Shown: one piece after another, positions 42,100 through 51,170 of the stretch | Layout: each line of letters starts with the position of its first letter | Numbering within the stretch: position 1 is the first letter of the stretch | Assembly (NCBI GenBank): GCA_944386455.1 | Contig: CALXBC010000002.1 | Location: 1 to 64,000, forward strand | Reading direction: 5' to 3' | Length of the DNA: 64,000 bases | From: an uncultured Clostridia bacterium | Lineage (GTDB): Bacteria; Bacillota; Clostridia; Oscillospirales; Ruminococcaceae | Notes under the pieces: generated by a model | The model's input: only the letters and a program-made list of their open reading frames with translations | What the model was told of the DNA's origin: nothing | Databases searched by the model: none | Translations under genes and position numbers: made by a program

Positions 42100-42610
42100 A
42101 AAAACTTAATCCCTCCATATCAAGCAAATCTTGATACATTCTCAAAATAGGGCGGTCACGTTCCAGAAAAATAATCGCGTATTGTAGTTCTGTCGCTGTG
42201 AAAGCATCCAGTTTTTTCTTTAGAGCCAATTGCGACTTAGCAGCAGAAAAGAAATATACAAATTTCAACAGATCTGATGTAATATTGACAAAGTATCGTT
42301 TCGACTGACACTCATAATCTCCGCAAGCTGGGTCGCTGAGCAGCGTACCGACCTCGTTGTTACAAAAATAGAGGATTTTTGCTTTTTCATCTAAGATACT
42401 TTGAATATCGTCTGCCAGTGTTTCCGGCGTTGTCAGATATACATGCATATATTGCGAACGCAGCCGAATTGGTGCATGGGAAAACTTTACCGGGCGCTCC
42501 CGTTCTGAATAACTGCGATTGCCAATGAGTTGTCTGCGGTTCCACATGGTCTGGCGAATAATTTGGATAGCTGCTTTATCCCTTGTTTCGCTATTGCATA
42601 TAAACAGCAT
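42083..42610 (-). CDS. hypothetical protein behind serine recombinase
   Basis: Unrecognised 175-residue protein with a basic N-terminal third (RQTMWNRRQLIGNRSYSERERP), a few cysteines (ACGDYECQSK) and an otherwise helical C-terminus. No membrane segment or signal peptide. GAGG lies 8 bases before the ATG. The gene follows the recombinase stop by 22 bases and overlaps the RusA-like gene, which supports it being real and part of the same mobile-element unit. Confidence 0.55.
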   Translation of the reverse strand: MLFICNSETRDKAAIQIIRQTMWNRRQLIGNRSYSERERPVKFSHAPIRLRSQYMHVYLTTPETLADDIQSILDEKAKILYFCNNEVGTLLSDPACGDYECQSKRYFVNITSDLLKFVYFFSAAKSQLALKKKLDAFTATELQYAIIFLERDRPILRMYQDLLDMEGLSFYVYRP

Positions 42611-42632
42611 TCCGGTCGCCTCAATTGCTTCC

Positions 42633-43190
42633 CTACCATTCGTGTTTCCGTTTGTTTAACTGCCCGCTTTTCACAAAATCATAGCCGTATGGGTTTGTAC
42701 CGCCCTTAAAACGGCCATCTTCAACAAGCTGCCCTAATGCGGTTTTCGTCCGAATAGAGGTCTTTTCGCTTTCACCGTCCGCTTGCCAAAACCGAATGTA
42801 GTTCGTCAGCTTATCCGTATGATTGTCAAAACGCTGTTCGCCCTCCTGTGTGCTCCACACGCGAATCCCATTTTTCACAAACCATTCCACGACAAATGGC
42901 GTTTCGTCCGCTATACGGCCGATACGGTCAAAGAGGAATACCAGCAAGATGTCAAATTTTTTCTGCTTGGCATACTCTTTGATGATCTGCACTTTATCTC
43001 GATTTTCTGCGCGCACCTTATGACCGGAAATTCCGTCCTCTTGAAATTCCAATACGATAGGCCAGCCTCTTTCCTCGCAAAAGCGGTGACAGGCTTTGCG
43101 CTGCATAGGAATGTCCGCCCGACTTTTATCATCGTAATCTACCTGTTTGTCAGTAGACACCCTATATAAACAACAAACTCTGTTTTCCAT
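42633..43190 (-). CDS. serine recombinase, short or truncated
   Basis: Site-specific recombinase of 185 residues. The catalytic serine is in LYRVSTDKQ (Ser11-12 region). IPMQRKACHRFCEERGW, EFQEDGISGHKV and ILLVFLFDRIGRIADETPFVV are typical of large serine recombinases. The segment GTNPYGYDFVKSGQLNKRKHE is the start of the DNA-binding 'recombinase' domain, but the frame stops immediately (TAG). The usual ~300-residue C-terminal region with the zinc ribbon is thus missing. Probably a truncated integrase-like enzyme. AAAGGA lies before the ATG. Confidence 0.85.
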   Translation of the reverse strand: MENRVCCLYRVSTDKQVDYDDKSRADIPMQRKACHRFCEERGWPIVLEFQEDGISGHKVRAENRDKVQIIKEYAKQKKFDILLVFLFDRIGRIADETPFVVEWFVKNGIRVWSTQEGEQRFDNHTDKLTNYIRFWQADGESEKTSIRTKTALGQLVEDGRFKGGTNPYGYDFVKSGQLNKRKHEW

Positions 43191-43223
43191 AATTGATCCA
43201 TCCTTTCATTCTGAAAAATAAAA

Positions 43224-46200
43224 GTGAATCAATATGAAAGTGTTATGCAATTTTCAAGGTACATAGCGTCTATCACTACGGTAACCTGCTCGGCATTGAC
43301 AAAGGATACGCCGACCTACCCCGTCAATTTTGTCGTTATGCCGTCCGAGCACCAGTCTCCGGAAGATATGCCGACCATCGATTCGGTCAACTACCCTGAG
43401 AACTCGATCATATTCGCACCCAAGCTGCCGACGCTCGATGGGGCGTATCTGAATGGATGGTATACGGATGAGGCCTGCACCCAGCCCTTTGATTTCAGCA
43501 GCGCGCGGATGCCCGGAGAGGAAATGACCCTCTATGCCCGGTACATCTCTACGCAGGTGGAGGTGCATATCATGGAAAACGCCACCACCGAGCTGGAGAC
43601 GCGGCTGCTGCTCAATGGCAGCAAGCTGGGAGAACTGCCCAAAATCTCCGGCATGACCAGCACCCAGAGGCTGGTGGGCTGGTACGATAATATCGAGTAT
43701 ACAGGCGACCCGTACACGGCGGATACCATTATCCGGAGCGATACGGATATCTACCTTTACCCGCATATCGGCGAGAAGCTGGAGATCGGCATCACCGAGG
43801 ATCTGTTTACAAAGACTGAAAAGGAATACAACCGCAATCCTGTCAGCCTTGCGATGCCGGAGCTTTTTGAGTCCGCAGATTTTTACAGCAAGGGCTTTTA
43901 TACGCAGGATTTGCAGGTGCTGTTCCGCGAGCAGGGCGCGGCTGTCACGGAAGAATGGACCGAGGTGGCGAACCCTTACAGCATAAACAGCGACTGGCCG
44001 GTGCATGCAGGCGTTTATGACGTGCGCATCGTCTGGCCGGGGAACGAGAACTATAAGCCGGTGGATCTCTATCTGGAAGGCTATATCCGCATCAACAGGG
44101 CACCCTTCCCGACGACGGACGGAGCCGCTCTTTCCTTGCCGAGAGTACAGGGAGGCGTTTACAGTGTATCGGTACATCTGCCGGATAATTTCGACCGCTA
44201 CAACTTTACCGAGGATAACCAGGTGACCATCAGGCTGCAGTATATGCAGGAAAATGGAAACTTTGTGGATTATGCCTCCCATACCATGCCGATTTTTGAC
44301 GGCCAGTATGTGATGCACGATAAATATTTGTATACCTTTACAGTCAATCGCGATGAATTGGTCAATCCTGCGGATGACCTGAAGTTCGGCGGCACTCTCT
44401 TAGTCAGTGCGTGCCTGGAGATCTCCGATGGCTCCGACTACTACGGCACCACGACGGAATACAGCCTCGGCGGTCTGCTGTACCCCACTATAGATATGAT
44501 GAATTCGTCTGCAAGGACGGCGCAGGCGGCGGTGCAGGCAGCTTCTCCGCAGGCGGCGACGGCCTCTCCGCTCAGCAGCGACGCCGCGCCTGTCGATGAC
44601 GGCACCCTGCGGCTTACCGGCGAGGACGTCAAGACCATGGCGGGCAAGACCTTCGGCATCACCTTAAGCCTCGACAACCTCGACAGTACGGGGATATGGG
44701 GCCTGATGGCGGAGCTCGATTATGAAGATGGTTCCCCCTTTGAGATGATCGGCTATTCCGCAGGCAGCGCGTTCCCCAGGGAAGGCTTTACGATGCACAA
44801 TGACTGGAGCGCTGACCGCTATCAGTTCGTCGTGTCCAACAACAGCCAGACAAACATCACCTCGGAGGACAGTGTGATCACGTTCTGGTACAGGGTGAAG
44901 GATAACGCTGCAGCGGGGCATTATCCGTTGACGGTCACCCTGTCCGATGCCGTCAATGCCGCGGGGGCGAAAATCCCGTCGCAGACTGCGGAAATTGACG
45001 TGTGGGTCGCCACGGACGGCGACTTCACGGCGCAGACACCTGATGTCAAACTGATAGCGGAGGAGGATTATGTCTATACCAAGGACAACATCGCCGACAC
45101 GCTCTATGTCAACAGCAGCGTATCGGACGGCGGCACCCTTTCCTATCAGTGGTATGTCTATTCGGATAATGAGGAAAACAGCACGCCGGTAAACGGCGCC
45201 ACAGCCCCCCAATTTACGCCGTCGACCGACGCGGCCGGCATCTTCTGCTACTATTGCCGGGTGACCAATACCCTCTCCACGATTGCCGGGGAAAAGAAGG
45301 CGTATACCGATACCGTCAGTGTAAAGGTGGAGATATTGGAGAAGGAATCCGAAATTTATCTTAACCCCGGCCGAGGCGTTTTTGACAGTGGTTCCTCCGG
45401 CAAAGGTCTGTCCACCAAAAACGGAAGGATCCCGAACCTGGACGAGTATAATCCTACGCGGGACGCATATGAATTTACCGGATGGTACACGCAGGAGGAA
45501 GGCGGCGAGCGGGTCGACACCGATACGGTGTTCCGCAAAGACACTACTCTGTACGCCCACTGGGCAGTGACCGGGGAGCTGACCCACGCGCAGGCGCCGA
45601 AGATCGAGTGGGTGACGAAATCTGTCAAGGCAGAGGTGGGCGATGTCAACAACGGCCTTTATGTCGACGCTGTGTCGCCGGACGGCGGTACGCTTCTGTA
45701 CAGATGGTACCGGAGCGACACGGCCAGCAACGAAAACGGCACGCCGATTCCAAACGCCGAGTATTACAGATGTACGCCGGACACCTCGCAGGATGGCATC
45801 GTCTACTACTACTGCGTGATTACAAACCGCAATACAAATCCGGAGATTACCGGCAACCAGACCGCCACGATCAAAACAAAAGCCATCCCGGTCTATACCG
45901 GCACGGTGTATGTCACGCTGGATCCTCAGGGCGGCAGCGTCAGCCCCAATAAGGTTCCGCTGAAGTTCTATGACCAGAGCAGCGGCAGGATCAGGCCTGA
46001 CGGAAATCTGCCGATCCCCGAAAAGGAAGGCTATGCTTTCATGGGCTGGTACACGCAGCCGGAGGGCGGCACACAGATGACGCAGTACGATGATTTCGAG
46101 AATGCCATCACCCTCCATGCCCAGTGGAGCCCGGACGCCCTTACCCCTGTCATCGCCGATCAGCCGGATGATGTGGAGGAACAGATCATCAACACCGAAA

Positions 46201-48470
46201 TCTTTCTTCCGATGACCGTCCTTGACCCGACCGACGGCGGCGCCCTTTCCTACCAGTGGTACCGCTGCAACAAGGACGGCACCGGAGCACAGCCCGTGGA
46301 AGGAGCGACCGAAAGCTTCTGCATGGACATGGTCGACGAACCGGGCGCCTTCTATTACTACTGCGTGGTGACCAATACCAACAAGAACGTGCAAGGCCGC
46401 CAAACGGCTTCTGTGCAGAGCGATATCGCCCGGGTGACCGTTGTGGAGCCCACAGGTGTCGTAGACGCCAGGGAGCCGTGGCTTAACCGGGATGTCATGA
46501 ACGACGCCACATACGGCAAGGGCGCTCAGGCGGACGATCTGGTTTATTCCGCATCTGTAGACGACGGCGGCGTGCTGACCTACCAGTGGCACGTCAGCCT
46601 CGACGCAACCAGCGACGGCACAGCCATAGGCGGCGCCACCCAGAGCACTTTCACGCCGCCTACCGGCGAGGCCGGGACCTTCTATTACTACTGCGTGGCG
46701 ACCAACACAAACGAATACGCGTCCAATAACAAAACGGCGCAAAGCACCTCGGGCAGAGCAAAGATCACCGTTGTGGATGTGGAAGCGCCGGTTATCACCA
46801 CCCAACCCGCCAGCGCGGCGTACAGGGAAGGCGATACGGCTGAACCGCTGACCGTAGAGGTAAAAGCCCCGGATGGCTGCAGCCTCACCTATCAGTGGTA
46901 CGAAAACGAGTACCCGGATGTCGAGGGTGGCGTTGCCGTAGCCGGGGCTGATCAAAACAGCTTTGTGCCTGCTACGCAGATGGAACCGAATGAAGACTAC
47001 ATGTCCATATACTACTATTTCTGTGAAATCACCGCCGCCTACCCCGACGGCAAGACGCTGACCCTCTATTCCCAGGTTGTGGATATCACAGTCATAGGTT
47101 CATCCAGCGGAGAGTACATCATTACCTTTGACCCCAACGGCGGCAGCGTTTCTGAAATTTCCATGACCACCGTGAATCAGCAGCTCCTGTCTATGCCCGT
47201 GCCCGAGCGCATCGGCTATGATTTCGACGGCTGGTACACGGAAAAAGAGGGAGGCACCCATATCACCCTCAGCAACCGGATCTACTCCGGGGATGAGACA
47301 TTGTATGCCCACTGGATTAAAAACGGCCGGCCGGAGTACGCTCAGTCTCCTATCATTACGGCCCAGCCCCGGAACGCTCAATATTTTGCGGGCGATCCGG
47401 CGAGCCCCCTGACGGTGAAGGCAGAGGTGACGGACGGCGGCACCCTTTCCTACCAGTGGTACCAGAGCGCCGACGGCAGTACGACCGGCGGGGTCAAGGT
47501 GGGCACGAACAGCCCGAGCTTCACGCCCGATACATCTGCGGAGGGCACCTATTATTACTATTGCGTGATAACCAATACGAATAACAATGCGTACAATCCG
47601 ATTGTCATAGCCAAAACGGATGCGGCGTGCATAAAGGTAACGGTCAAATCCCATACGCATACGCCTACCCTGATTACGGGCAGGGACGCCACCTGCACCG
47701 AGGCAGGCAGCAAGCCTTATTATACCTGCACCTGCGGAATGTCCTTTGAGGACGAAGCATGCACCAAAGCGATAGCCGATGTGGACACCTGGAGGATCAT
47801 CCCGGTTCTGGGTCATAGCTTCGGGGCGTGGGAAACGGTGACGGAGGCTACCTGTACCCAGACCGGCACAGAAAAACACATCTGTTCCCGCTGTAAGACA
47901 GAAGAAACGCGCACAATCGAAAAGAAGGCGCACGAGTGGTCCGACAGCTATCTGGGTGAAAACGCGGATCCGCAGAAGCATTACCACGTCTGTGAGGTCT
48001 GCGGTACAAGGGACAACGGAGCAGAACACATCTGGAACGTCGATGCCGCGACAGAGCAGTCCGATAAGCATTGTACCGTGTGCGGCTATGTGACCGAGGC
48101 GCAGATTGGGCATATCCATCAGGGCACCCTGGTCGCGGGCAGGGACGCCACCTGCACCGAGGCCGGCAGCAAGCCTTATTACACCTGCACCTGCGGAATG
48201 TCCTTTGAGGACGAAGCATGCACGAGGATGATCACCGATCTGAACAGCTGGAGAACCATCCCCGCGCCGGGACATGACTTTGAAAACGGGAAATGCATCG
48301 TCTGCGGTGCAGCAGATCCCGACTATGAGCCGGCCAACTCTGGCGGTAACGAGGACAACGGCCCGCAGACCGGTGACAGCAGCAGTCTCGCACTGTGGAT
48401 CGCGGTGCTGTTCGTATCCGGCGGTGTGATGAGAAAGCTGTCGATCAAGAGAAAAAAGCAAGAGGAATAA
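43224..48470 (+). pseudogene. very large repeat surface protein, apparently 5'-truncated
   Basis: Open frame of 1748 residues starting at GTG without ribosome site or signal peptide; the first ~20 residues look like chance extension. Modules in order: InlB-type beta-grasp repeats (GWYTDE near residue 76 and GWYDN near 150); a cohesin-like domain (about 458-595, GDVK...GKTFGITLSLDNL); six Ig-like repeats containing (Y/R)QW(Y/H) and YYYCVVTNT; further GWYTQ/E repeats near 750, 938 and 1333. Next come Cys-rich CTEAGSKPYYTCTCG zinc-ribbon-like repeats (about 1495-1690). The C-terminus is a sortase-type signal PQTGD, a hydrophobic helix and a basic tail. The gene is intact over its body but lacks its secretion start, so it is probably inactive. 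It is GC-rich compared with the recombinase genes beside it. Confidence 0.7.
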
Positions 48471-48493
48471 CAAAAGCATCGTCTTAAAAAAGC

Positions 48494-48531
48494 AACGCCC
48501 GGATATCACCTTATCGCGATATCCGGGCGTT
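48494..48531 (+). terminator. terminator after repeat surface protein
   Basis: A 14-bp stem AACGCCCGGATATC pairs with GATATCCGGGCGTT across a 10-base loop, followed by GTTCTCC, so the U-tract is weak. It starts 24 bases after the stop codon. Confidence 0.65.
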
Positions 48532-48609
48532 GTTCTCCAGTTTGTGAGTACAAAGAACAAGCAGAATATCGAGTCTGCCGCTCCATCGCCCTGTCCCTGA
48601 CATCATAGA

Positions 48610-49604
48610 CTGCCGGCCGGTGCTTTCACACAGGCAACAGCGCTGTTGAGCGCTTCTGCAAATCATCGGGTCATGGTGATGTTTACAGACGGAGAAACCA
48701 CCACAGGACCGGATCCATCACCTATTGCGGCGGCAGCAAGAGCTATGGGGATTACAATCTACTGTATCGGGCTTGTCGGCAATCAGGTATAGATGTAGAT
48801 GCGCTCAATGACTGGGATACCGATCCGGATGTTACTCATGTGGCGATTGCACCTGACAGTTCTGATTTGGAGCAGATCTTTGCTGATCTTGCAGCAAACA
48901 TTTCCGTTCCGGGTGCGACCAATATTATAATCGATGAGTCACTTAATCCGGATTTTGTAATTACTGGCATGCCGGTTGTTTCGGTGGGGACAATTTCACT
49001 GTTGACGGATACTTCCTTCCGCTGGTCTATCAGCCAGCTTGGCGTAAGCGCCACTGAAAGTGCGACGGTTACTTTTCCGATTCAGCACGTCGCCGCTACA
49101 ACGGGCACTAAAAATATAAATCAGGATCTCACCTATACTGATATGCAAGGAAATGTAGTCAGCTTCAACAATCCATCTGTGTTTGTAGATTGTGAATCCT
49201 CTGTCTGTGCCGATCAGTGTCCTGTTTCGGTAAACGTGCCGATGGGAAGCTGCCGAGACTTTGTCGAATTTAATGCAGGAGATCTTGCATTGGAAGATGC
49301 AGGCAGGATTTTACAGCTGGACGTCAACCTTTTGAATGTTTGTCCGGGCAGACGGGTAGCGCTGGCCGTTGTACTCACAGAACTGGATCAGGTCGGTCAG
49401 CCCCAGCCGCGCGGTATGAAGGTCTTTACTATTCCTGCACACAATCTGCCAACTTGTTCGGATGTACTCGTCAGCTGTATCCGTTTCATTCTGCCGGAAA
49501 ACGGGACTTCACTTTGTACCGAACGCAATCTGAAAGCACAATTTATGGCACACTATATTGATAATGATTTTTCGTGCTGTTCCTGCGCAGTGACGGCAGG
49601 ATAA
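48610..49604 (+). pseudogene. vWA-domain surface protein remnant, truncated and frameshifted
   Basis: Conceptual translation shows a von Willebrand factor A fragment (AFTQATALLSASANHRVMVMFTDGETTTGPDPSP…MGITIYCIGLVG). Near 48785-48790 the frame breaks (stop TAG) and continues in another frame as IDVDALNDWDTDPDVTHVAIAPDSSDLEQIF. From there an open frame of 254 residues runs to 49604. It holds a beta-sandwich region and a Cys-rich C-terminal domain (VCPGRRVALAVVLTELDQ, FTIPAHNLPTCSDVLVSCIRFILPE, FMAHYIDNDFSCCSC). This is a type common in gut Clostridia. Start codon and the first half of vWA are missing, so the gene is dead. Confidence 0.75.
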
Positions 49605-49630
49605 ACCGGTCGATAAACCGAACGCAAATA

Positions 49631-49658
49631 AAAGGGAACGGTATCCCGTTCCCTTTTT
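49631..49658 (+). terminator. terminator after vWA remnant
   Basis: AAAGGGAACGG (49631-49641) pairs with CCGTTCCCTTT (49646-49656), followed by TTC; a classical short Rho-independent terminator. The following ~160 bases up to the barstar gene hold nothing recognised. Confidence 0.8.
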
Positions 49659-49818
49659 CAAAAAGCCGGTTCACTATGCCAACAAATTTTGCCCATGAAA
49701 TATTAAGGGACTGCCGCAAGGCAACAGATGCCGGCTTATGCTTTTGAAAAGTCTAAATCAATCGTTCCTATTGTGTCCCACAAATTTTATATTGAGATAA
49801 CATCTGCGATTAAATTAA

Positions 49819-50112
49819 CTAACTGACGATTTCAAACGTGATCTCCGGGCATTCCCTGTGAACGTCTTCAAATATACCCAGCAAACGGTTGGCATAGTCT
49901 CCATAGTATGCTTGATTCAGCCAGCCCGAGATTCCCTTTATGGATACTATGACAGAGCCGATACCATCCAAATCCCTCATGCAGTCCCAAAGTGCGTCCA
50001 GATTCGCTCCATAATAATCCGGAAACCGAAAGGCTGATTTGAGGGCTTCATGCAGCTCTTCGATGGAATGATAATTTGAAAAATCCAATTCGATGTGTTT
50101 CATTTTGCTCAC
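49819..50112 (-). CDS. barstar-family ribonuclease inhibitor (copy 2)
   Basis: Immunity protein of 97 residues. The conserved barstar segment FPDYYGANLDALWDCMRDLDG holds the Asp and Tyr/Trp residues that plug the barnase active site, and the C-terminus LLGIFEDVHRECPEITFEIVS is typical. It lies 47 bases after another barstar gene, with which it shares the YYGANLDALWDC core. It is the last gene of the barnase-barstar-barstar unit. Confidence 0.92.
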   Translation of the reverse strand: MSKMKHIELDFSNYHSIEELHEALKSAFRFPDYYGANLDALWDCMRDLDGIGSVIVSIKGISGWLNQAYYGDYANRLLGIFEDVHRECPEITFEIVS

Positions 50113-50159
50113 TCCGTTGATTTTGTTGTAAGATGTGAGACTGTAAAATAGCCACTAGC

Positions 50160-50441
50160 CTAACTGAGGACTTCAAACGTGATCTCCGGGCATTCCTTGT
50201 GAATATCCTCAAACACCTGAAGCAGTTTATTTATATATTCCCCGCTGTCTTTTCTGTTGAGCAGGTGAGAGATTCCGGTAATGCGAATCTTTAATGCCTC
50301 ACCTGAAAGATCATATAAACAATCCCAAAGGGCATCTAAATTTGCGCCGTAGTATTCTGGTAAACTCAAGCCTTCTTTTAAAACCCTGTGAATCTCATCA
50401 TAATACTGACATTTTGAAAAATCCAAATCTACTGTTTCCAT
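50160..50441 (-). CDS. barstar-family ribonuclease inhibitor (copy 1)
   Basis: Immunity protein of 93 residues with LPEYYGANLDALWDCLYDLSG and C-terminal LLQVFEDIHKECPEITFEVLS. It starts 12 bases after the barnase stop, consistent with coordinated synthesis of toxin and inhibitor. The second barstar downstream probably arose by duplication and may be tuned to another barnase or give dosage. Confidence 0.93.
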   Translation of the reverse strand: METVDLDFSKCQYYDEIHRVLKEGLSLPEYYGANLDALWDCLYDLSGEALKIRITGISHLLNRKDSGEYINKLLQVFEDIHKECPEITFEVLS

Positions 50442-50453
50442 ATTTAACTCCCC

Positions 50454-50963
50454 CTAAATAACTTCTATAAAGGTTCCATAATGACTTCCAGTAGTAAATA
50501 GCAAACCATCATTAGAAAACAGGATCCGTTTATCATTCCGATAGCCTTGTATGTAATCGATATCTGCTTCATACCAGATACGTCCTGGCGCAGACGGCAA
50601 TTTCCCATCACGATTACTATAGATATCACCGCCAATCATTTTTTCTGGAAAAACATCCGCTAAATTTCCCAACCTTGGAATCCACCCTTTTTCTTTTGCC
50701 TCTCGTTTAGTAATATAGTAATCCGGCAGCCTTCCGTAATGCTTGAGCCACCAGTCCGCGCCGCCTGTTCCCCTGGCCGTTGCTGTCCCCGCCAATATTG
50801 CGGGCAGCCGCGTCATGTAACAGCGGCAATATTCATGCAGCGGCGGCAAAAAAGATTCGGGTGTGGCAACCGCATAGATTCGGCCGTTATTTTCGTTGCA
50901 GGAAATACAAGTCTCCCGGCTTATCATGGTATTCCATTTCAGCCAATTTTTACTTACCACCAT
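50454..50963 (-). CDS. barnase-type ribonuclease toxin with MuF-like Cys motif
   Basis: Toxin of 169 residues. The C-terminal ~105 residues are barnase-like: YYITKREAKEKGW (K86), GNLADV, GGDIYSNRDGKLP, RIWYEADIDY (general base E132), DKRILFSND (R146) and GSHYGTF (H161), so the active site looks complete. The N-terminus carries a paired Cys motif, ETCISCNENNG...PPLHEYCRCYM (C19, C22, C46, C48), as found at the end of phage Mu gpF-like (MuF) proteins. The toxin may thus be a cut-down MuF polymorphic toxin or a phage-derived tail. AAAGGAG lies right before ATG. No signal peptide. Confidence 0.85.
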   Translation of the reverse strand: MVVSKNWLKWNTMISRETCISCNENNGRIYAVATPESFLPPLHEYCRCYMTRLPAILAGTATARGTGGADWWLKHYGRLPDYYITKREAKEKGWIPRLGNLADVFPEKMIGGDIYSNRDGKLPSAPGRIWYEADIDYIQGYRNDKRILFSNDGLLFTTGSHYGTFIEVI

Positions 50964-51017
50964 TTTCTCCTTTCATTCTATCAAAACTTGCTTTATGTGT
51001 AAAGCGGTTCTGTCCGT

Positions 51018-51047
51018 ATCATAGCACCAAGCTGCCGGGACAAACAA
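51018..51047 (-). promoter_or_regulatory. candidate promoter for barnase-barstar unit
   Basis: Minus strand TTGTTT (51042-51047), 18-base spacer, TGCTATGAT (TATGAT at 51018-51023, extended -10), about 55 bases before the toxin start. A second candidate, TTTACA-17-TAGAAT, lies closer, but would leave almost no leader. Confidence 0.5.
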
Positions 51048-51070
51048 GGACATCTTGATTGATGCGTCCG

Positions 51071-51126
51071 GCCTGCGGATAAATCCTGCGCAGGCGGTTT
51101 TATTTTATATGGATCCGTGCTATAAT
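51071..51126 (+). promoter_or_regulatory. hairpin and extended -10 promoter before rnr
   Basis: GCCTGCG (51071-51077) pairs with CGCAGGC (51089-51095), followed by a T-rich stretch, like a terminator with no upstream gene on this strand. It is followed at 51118-51126 by TGCTATAAT, an extended -10 element about 45 bases before the rnr start; no good -35 is present. Confidence 0.5.
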
Positions 51127-51170
51127 AAAAGCAGTACGAAAGCACAGCGTATAAAAAGAAAGGACATGGC

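Noticed and set aside
42083-43190. One large serine recombinase interrupted by a single frameshift
   Set aside because: The frame after the stop does not continue the recombinase family pattern (no zinc-ribbon CxxC domain) and has its own ribosome site, so the two are annotated separately.
44664-46955. Very long antisense frame (763 codons) opposite the repeat surface protein
   Set aside because: It mirrors GC-rich repeated codons of the plus-strand gene, its translation is Arg/Val/Ile-rich with no domain, and the plus strand shows coherent repeated modules and a sortase signal. The same holds for the antisense frames at 43254-44318 and 47100-48560.
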